Source of the DNA: Prinsepia uniflora
Taxonomy: Eukaryota; Streptophyta; Magnoliopsida; Rosales; Rosaceae
Assembly (NCBI GenBank): GCA_032719365.1
Contig: CM064872.1
Location: forward strand, 44,066,252-44,130,251
DNA length: 64,000 bases
Direction of reading: 5' to 3'
In this document: positions 58,056 to 64,000 of the stretch, piece after piece
Layout of the letters: each line of letters begins with the position of its first letter
Position numbering within the stretch: the stretch's first letter is position 1
Notes under the pieces: generated by a model
Database searches by the model: none
Told to the model about the DNA's origin: nothing
Seen by the model: the letters and a program-made list of their open reading frames with translations, nothing else
Program-made: the position numbers and the translations under genes

Positions 58056-60069
58056 GAAGACCCGTCCCTAAATTCCTTGAAAATCGAGCCGGTCCTACTC
58101 CCGTCTGAAAACTCTTGTCAAACAAGGGATATTACCAATTTTGTCCATGTCCATATCTTATTAGATTAACCCAATTTAAGTTTATCCTTACGGGGTTAGC
58201 ACCCACATTTGGCGCATCCCGATTTGAAAAGTCCATATGGACATGGAATTTGAGGCGTGCTGGCCGACATCTGGATAGTGACGTTCAGATGACGAAAGCT
58301 ATTTAATTGTAAAACATTACATTTTGAGGAGGTCAGGTGAAAGCTAACAAGTGAAAACCGATCACATTTCACACAACAGCGGAAGCTTAGAGAATGGACA
58401 ACAATATTTGATGATCATACACTACACATTACCTATAGTTTCTTGATTACACCGTTGGTTCACTCCAAGCCCAAGAGCGACTTTCAGAGCAGCATACGAG
58501 CTTCCTCGAAATATGTGTGCGCAACCGAGACTGAAGGGGTTTAAAATAAACACAAGGGTGAGTGGACCTAGATGCTTATTTCAGAGTAAAACCATTTTTC
58601 AATAAATAACCTTTAACTCCTCGTTTTATTCAAAATCCCAAAATTAGTCACAACAAAACTTCACTTAATACGAGAAATGATAACATCAATTTAATAAACA
58701 GTAACTCAAACTTGTACGTTCTACTAAAAATAATAATAAATAACCATCTCAAATGAGCCTTGCCAAATCATAAATTTGTCACCATGTCAATGCACTAATC
58801 ACTTGCTCATGAGTCGCTTTAGTCATATGCATATGACTAAAACTAAGTATCTTTGCTTGGTACCTCGACCACGTGAAAGATGGGTGCCATGCACCGTCAC
58901 CTCATGTCCCTTAGAGCTCGGGGAAAAAGCTAGCACATTTTTAACTAGTATTATAAGCTGCGCGGGTGAACAATCACATAGAGGCTGGTCTGTGGTCATA
59001 TAGTCAGGTACTAGATACTAGCGAATCCTAAGTGGGTTCTAACATCTCAATCTCATCAATGCCCCGGGGACTAGTACGCAAATGCAACATGTGACTCGAC
59101 TCGATACTTACCATGCATAACCATTAATTAAGGCACAACAATACGTTTGAGTAATCATCACAAGATAAGCAATCAATCACACTCCACGAATAGTCCACAT
59201 AGTAAATCATGCATACTTGTTGGGTATCATAAATATAAACATTGTGAAATCTGCAAGAAATAGATTTATAAAACAAGCTGGCCCTTCACAGTACCTATAC
59301 GTTTCCAGAAGGTGAAAAACAGCATTACATGCCATTTAGGGGTTGAAAAACAGCACAGAGTGTTGAAAATCCCTCTTTCGTGCCTCTATGCGCCGGTAGG
59401 GGGCTTCATGCACCGGCCCCACGCGCGCGTTAACCATTCTACGTGTGGCTGCTACAGTACAACACGTGTGCCATATTCTAGGGAATATTCCTCTTTAACC
59501 CCCGCGTTAAAACCGTTAGGAGTTAACAAAATATTCCAACGTTGTTAGCATATTCCATCAACTACTAACGGTTCCGTTAGTTTTCTGACGGCAAGTCCAG
59601 TCACCAGAGTTCTGCTGGGGATGATGACTTGATCGTTATCCACGGTGGTCGAAGTTCACGATTTAACTCTGAAATCGACTATTTTTCCACCACTTGACTT
59701 GAAAAAACACCAGGATCACAAAAATTTATATTTTGGGTCAAGAAACTACCTAAACTACCTCGAAAATGGGTCGAACTCTTGTGATTTTCCGGCAACCGTG
59801 GAAGCTCTAATCACGGTTCAATTGAACTCTAATGCTGCATGCAATCAAGTGGTTAGACTTGTCATAAAGAGGTGAGTTCACAAACAGGGTTGGAGGTGAA
59901 GATGTTTCCTGAGTGGTCGTGAAAACCCAGATTCCAGTGTCCCTTTGATTTTCTAGCTGTCTTCTATGTCGTCCCTGCCCATATTCAACATGCAGACTGC
60001 TCAAATAAAAGCACTTTTCAGTAGTAATACAAGGGTCTCAACAATTAGGTTCAAAACTATCGAGAATAC
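58056..60069 (-). repeat. Degenerate LTR-like region (same tribe), host of solo LTR T
   Basis: Starts with CCCGTCCC and CTCCCGTCTGA-like sequence as at the sense 3' ends of M and Q LTRs. Has GGGTGAGTGGACC at 58554 with a CCCTTCAG-type acceptor complement just left of it, a GC-rich ACGCGCGCG plus GGCTGCTACAGTAC block near 59405-59460, and hairpins such as CTAACGG-TT-CCGTTAG near 59563. No matching end or target duplication was found. The boundaries are uncertain. Confidence 0.4.
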
Positions 60070-62646
60070 TGACAGGACCCGCCCCGATCCCACAGGGACC
60101 ACAGGGGGACATGCCCTGCTCCCGTCTGACACCCAATAATTCATACCAATTTTAACCTCAAAAACATCAAATGCATATATAACCAAATTAAAGTTATACA
60201 TCAAATCCGAATTAAACAAATGTCAAACAAGGGATGAAATCCAAACGACAAGTTGCGAGCACGACTCTAACATACACCTGCGGGTACACCACCCAACAGG
60301 GGTTCATGTACGCAGAAGTGGATCTATGCCTCAGCCTCAGGTTCCTCCTCTACCTCATTAGCACGACCTGGAGGGGTTACCAAAACAATAAGGGTGAGTG
60401 GACCGAACTCAAGTTTATAAAATCATTTGATAAGTAAAACATATAATTTACCCCTCCGTTTTCCAAACATGCATGCAACATCATTTAAAATCATAAATAA
60501 TATAATATGAATCATAAGGCATGTAATAAAACCATAACCATAATTTTAGCCACTGCACTATACACTCCAATCCGACATCCCTGATGTCTGACGTCCCTGA
60601 CGTCCAATAAGGTCACAATCACAAGGCTACGCGTGCCACTCGGGTCTCAATTCCGAGTTCAATCCCCGAACCCTGTTCGGTTACAGCATCCCCTATGCTT
60701 AGCGTCGTAGACGCTGGACGTTCTAGACGTCCGTGACCTCTCCGGGGTACCTCATCCGGAGGAGACAATATAATATGGAAGGATCTATACAGTGCAGTAG
60801 CAAATACATTTTATTGATATCCAAATGCAAAGCATATATGTATACATAGGTAAAATCCGAACCGATCGTTACGTTTCATCAAATGGGTTTCATCCCTAAA
60901 TACCGTGAAACGTGCCATAACTGAAATTTCAATATCATCAAAACCATTTATCGATTCCAGCATGTGAACATATAAGTAAATCAGAACACATTTAAGCATG
61001 CAAGGGTTTAATGAAAACGGGCCCACTCACTGTACGATTCCGCTGCGAATCTGCGTGTACGGACCTGTACTGCGCTTATCGTACAATTCCTGTCAATTCA
61101 ATTCACACGTAAGGGTCACTACAAGTCCTTAATATCTATTCAAAAGAAAGTTCGAAACAGAAACCGGTTCAGGGAAACCATCGACACGTTTCCCGAGGCA
61201 GCCGGCCCTAAACTGACCCTTCAAACTATCTCAGATCAACATGGTTAATTCACCAAAAATGTTCAGAATAATGAGAGGAATAAAAGTCATGTTGATCATG
61301 ATCGGAGATAAGCCCCAACGCGCCCTCACGCGCCGCCCAAAGTGGCTGCTCGTGAAAGTCACGCGCCTGACACTGTAGCTACAGTGTCAGCACCTTCACC
61401 CGTTTGTCTGTAATTCGGGCCTGCCACCCGCGGCTTGACCCGGTTAATTACCCGTCAATTCCTACTCGATTTCAATCCAATTTGATCCTAACATGTTATT
61501 TAAGCATCTAATTTAAGTTCTGAGTTATTAATTAGCCAAATCAAATCCTTAAATGGCCCTTCGACCCGTGATCATCCAAACGGGTTGATCACCCCAACTC
61601 ACTGGTTTCTAAACCAAAATCAAATTAACCTTATAGGAAGCATCATAGTATCAGAACGAACTGGAAAACATACTCAATTGAACCAACACTCACCTGGAAG
61701 TAGTCGTCCAAACCTCTGAAATTCTTCTGAACACGGCAGTCACCGTCCCCGCTCACCCGTGGCTGGTTGCCTTCCATTTTGATATGGTTGTGTTCTAAAC
61801 ACTCCCAGAAAGCTTACTCTGCGATTAGATTGGTTCAACACACCGTAGAAATTAAACTCTGATTTTCCCTCCAATTTTGCCTGAAATGGTTTCTCTGGGT
61901 TTCTTCATCAATTCTCAGCTCTTTCAGCATCAGAGTGATGCTCACTCACGTTCTGATTAGTTTTAAATAATCTCAGCCGTCCCAGAGGCTCGTGGGAGTC
62001 CAATTTGTCCACTGAAAAATGTTCCCAGAAAAGCTTCGAACTTGAATTAACAATGGGGTCGTGCAAGGTGGATGCAACAGACCACGTTCAAAAGCAAAAG
62101 ACAGCCTAGACTTTCCAGCACATATTAGCATAATCATTTGTGCACTGAACCACCGCACATGGTGGTGCCGCCCATGTCCCCCGCGGTTTGCTACAGTAAC
62201 TAGGGCGAAATGACCAAAATGCCCCTGGTTCAAATAATTACCAAACTGGCCCTCACTTCATAGACCCGTAACTCAGCCATACGAAGTCCGATTTCGGCGT
62301 GCCGCCTGTCTACAGACTCAGGATATCGAGACCTATCTAACAGTCCTTCAGTCATGTGAAAATTTGTTTCCAAACGAAAAGTCAACATTTTCGCCCGTGA
62401 AGTCCAACTTACGGTAATGCCCCTGCACTTCTGATAGTCATAACTTTTACCCAGATCGTCCGAATTGGACGTGCCACCTGTCTATGGACTCGTGACGTCC
62501 CGAACTACGTCACGGTCACTGGTCAAAGTCCATTTGACCCACTAATCAAAAAGTCAACAATTTGGCCATACCATTCACAAGGGTAAAAACGTCAATTCAA
62601 ATATTAATTTACAATATTAAAATCCTCGAATTTCCGGGGTGTTACA
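60070..62646 (-). repeat. Solo LTR T
   Basis: A 2577-bp LTR from TGACAGGACCCGCCCCG to GGGGTGTTACA, with target duplication AATAC (60065-60069, 62647-62651). No interior adjoins. Intron-like module: sense donor GTACAGTGAGTGGGC at 61030, acceptor CCTCCAG at 60368; GTGAGTGGACC at 60394. Hairpin set: GACATC-CCT-GATGTC (60574), GACGTC-CCT-GACGTC (60590), AGCAT-CCCCT-ATGCT (60685), AGCGTC-GTA-GACGCT (60701). A perfect 24-bp palindrome lies at 61367-61390, next to the GC-rich GCGCGTG block. Confidence 0.85.
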
Positions 62647-62651
62647 AATAC

Positions 62652-63229
62652 CCCCAAATCCCATCGGATTGTCGTCGGGTCGCGGTCCCTCGCAATCAAA
62701 AACCACATGCAAGCTCATGGTTAGCTCCCCCTTGCCAAGATTAAGTGAAAAATGTGGTTAAAGGTTTGAGATGATATCTGGTTCGAGCTCAACCATCCAG
62801 AGTGCATTCATGTCCTCAATCAGGTCAGGTTCTCCCATCAAAGTCACGACGGTTCACAGGTCTATGAAGCATGGCCAATGGTCGTTCAAGCACTAGGCGA
62901 ACAGGTCGAAGTTGTTGGGTCCTGGTCAGAGTCTCCCAGCACTATTTGTAATGAAAAATCACGAATCTATGGGGTAAAATGATGATTTTTCCCCTAGACG
63001 AGTGAAAAAGTGAACTTTTGACTCGGGAGGTCATTGGCACGTGAACTAAATTTCATTACATAGACCGAGATGATACGAGTCCGTAGATAGGTGGCATGTA
63101 AAAAACGGACATCATAAGGGAAAGTTACGGGTCAAGGGCGACTTTTCATACTATTCACGGTTGCATGGAAACCGAGACTGTTGACATTTTGAAATTGAAT
63201 GTGGGACCCAAAATATCTTGTGGGGATCA
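62652..63229. other. Unassigned sequence with an LTR 5'-end scrap
   Basis: 62652-62936 shows nothing recognisable. From about 62937 to 63200 a plus-strand scrap resembles the first part of tribe LTRs (AACTTTTGACTCGGGAGGTC, then GTCCGTAGATAGGTGGCATG), without the LTR start or body. Confidence 0.4.
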
Positions 63230-64000
63230 TGTCAGGACCCACCCCGGTTTCACCCCGAAACTCGAGGTAAATCCTGCTCCCGTCTGACACCCCGACACAA
63301 AAACAGTCAGACGCAGGAGAAAGCACTCAATAAAAACCGAAGTTAGAGTTTACAGAGCATAGTACGAATACAACGAAATAAAAACCGATGACAATTACAC
63401 GCACGCGGAAGAAAAACTTAAACACTCGGAAATCCCGCTCGTCACTTCTATGCCTCAGACACTGCCTCGACGTCAAGACCCCGCGCTAGCTCCACAACTT
63501 GGAGGGCAGTTAAAAATAAAAGGTGTGAGTGGACCGTCAATAAAAGAAAAGTTTTAAAACCATTTTAATAAAAACCGAGTTTCACCCTCCGTCAATTCAC
63601 CATAAATCACATCATAAAACTGTATCCAAATCATAACATGAAATCATCATTTTCCGATCAAACCTGCTGGACCTATCCGAGTCTTTAAACTCAATCCAGG
63701 CCTCAATAATATCCGAGTCTTTAAACTCCCGAGTCTTTAAACTCAATAGGCCTACGGGGGAAATAAATATATCTGAGTCTTTAAACTCCCGAGTCTTTAA
63801 ACTCAATCCGGGCCCGTCCCCCGTCATATCAATATCCGGGTCTTTAAACCCAATATCCAGATCCAGCAAATCCAATCCAAAACCAGTTGTAAAACCATTG
63901 TCCATTTCCAAACCCGAATCCGAAATCACTGGTCTGATGCCCTTCCGGCATCCCGAACCGTCATTCCGAACCCAAATCCGGAATTCCACTTTTCCGACTT
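63230..64000 (-). repeat. M-family LTR, sense 3' part, cut by the window end
   Basis: From TGTCAGGACCCACCCCGG it matches 28666 onward. It includes GTGAGTGGACC near 63525 and the GAGT-TTAAAG-ACTC complement array (about 63675-63855). The acceptor complement reads CTCCAAG rather than CTCCAG. Confidence 0.85.

Overview
This is plant nuclear DNA, almost certainly from a dicot. The evidence is an R2R3-MYB gene with the classical 133/130-bp first two exons, an intron-containing TRM/LONGIFOLIA-type (DUF4378) gene, fragments of other plant genes, and layers of nested LTR retrotransposons. The species cannot be read from the sequence; a woody Rosaceae is only a guess. The only apparently functional host genes form an island at about 45.2-52.5 kb. 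The rest is mostly transposable elements.

Left part (1-3330): a MITE-like inverted repeat, a broken auxin-response-factor fragment and a broken casein kinase 2 alpha fragment, both on the minus strand. Positions 3331-38366 are one minus-strand non-coding LTR element, called Q here (LARD-like: 3.2-kb LTRs, 3.0-kb interior without gag or pol, 5-bp target duplication AACAC). Its left LTR carries two nested insertions: (i) a 3.0-kb solo LTR at 5329-8363 (target duplication CACAT), and (ii) a 22.6-kb block at 9062-31686 (target duplication AAACG). The block is an array of a gag-only, pol-less element M on the minus strand. Its middle LTR is interrupted by a 12.6-kb, circularly permuted, tandem piece of an autonomous Ty3/Gypsy chromovirus P on the plus strand (integrase-LTR-gag-pol-LTR-gag).

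Middle part: a third gene fragment (38.5-38.9 kb), then a 3.2-kb LTR plus interior of a Q relative on the plus strand (R, 40043 to about 44913). The gene island follows: a flavonol-clade-like R2R3-MYB (45558-47098, plus strand, with a probable C-terminal frameshift) faces a five-coding-exon TRM-like gene (52530-48093, minus strand). Right part: a hAT-like non-autonomous DNA transposon (53165-57798) split by a non-coding LTR element S (53448-57581), an Athila-like gag scrap, a degenerate LTR-like region, a solo LTR T (60070-62646) and the start of another M-family LTR (63230 to the window end).

The most unusual signal runs across element families. The M, P, Q, R and T LTRs, otherwise divergent, share one architecture. 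It is an inverted pair GTGAGTGGAC ... GTCCACTCAC 0.6-1.5 kb apart, with a pyrimidine-rich CCTCCAG or CCTTCAG just after the second half, so the unit looks like an intron. Between the halves lies an array of short hairpins whose arms change in a compensatory way. The non-coding interiors of Q and R are also tiled with perfect 5-7-bp-arm hairpins. I propose this as a structural-RNA or structural-DNA system shared by autonomous and non-autonomous members of one retroelement tribe. All P and M coding regions seen here are broken, largely by stop codons of the cytosine-deamination type.
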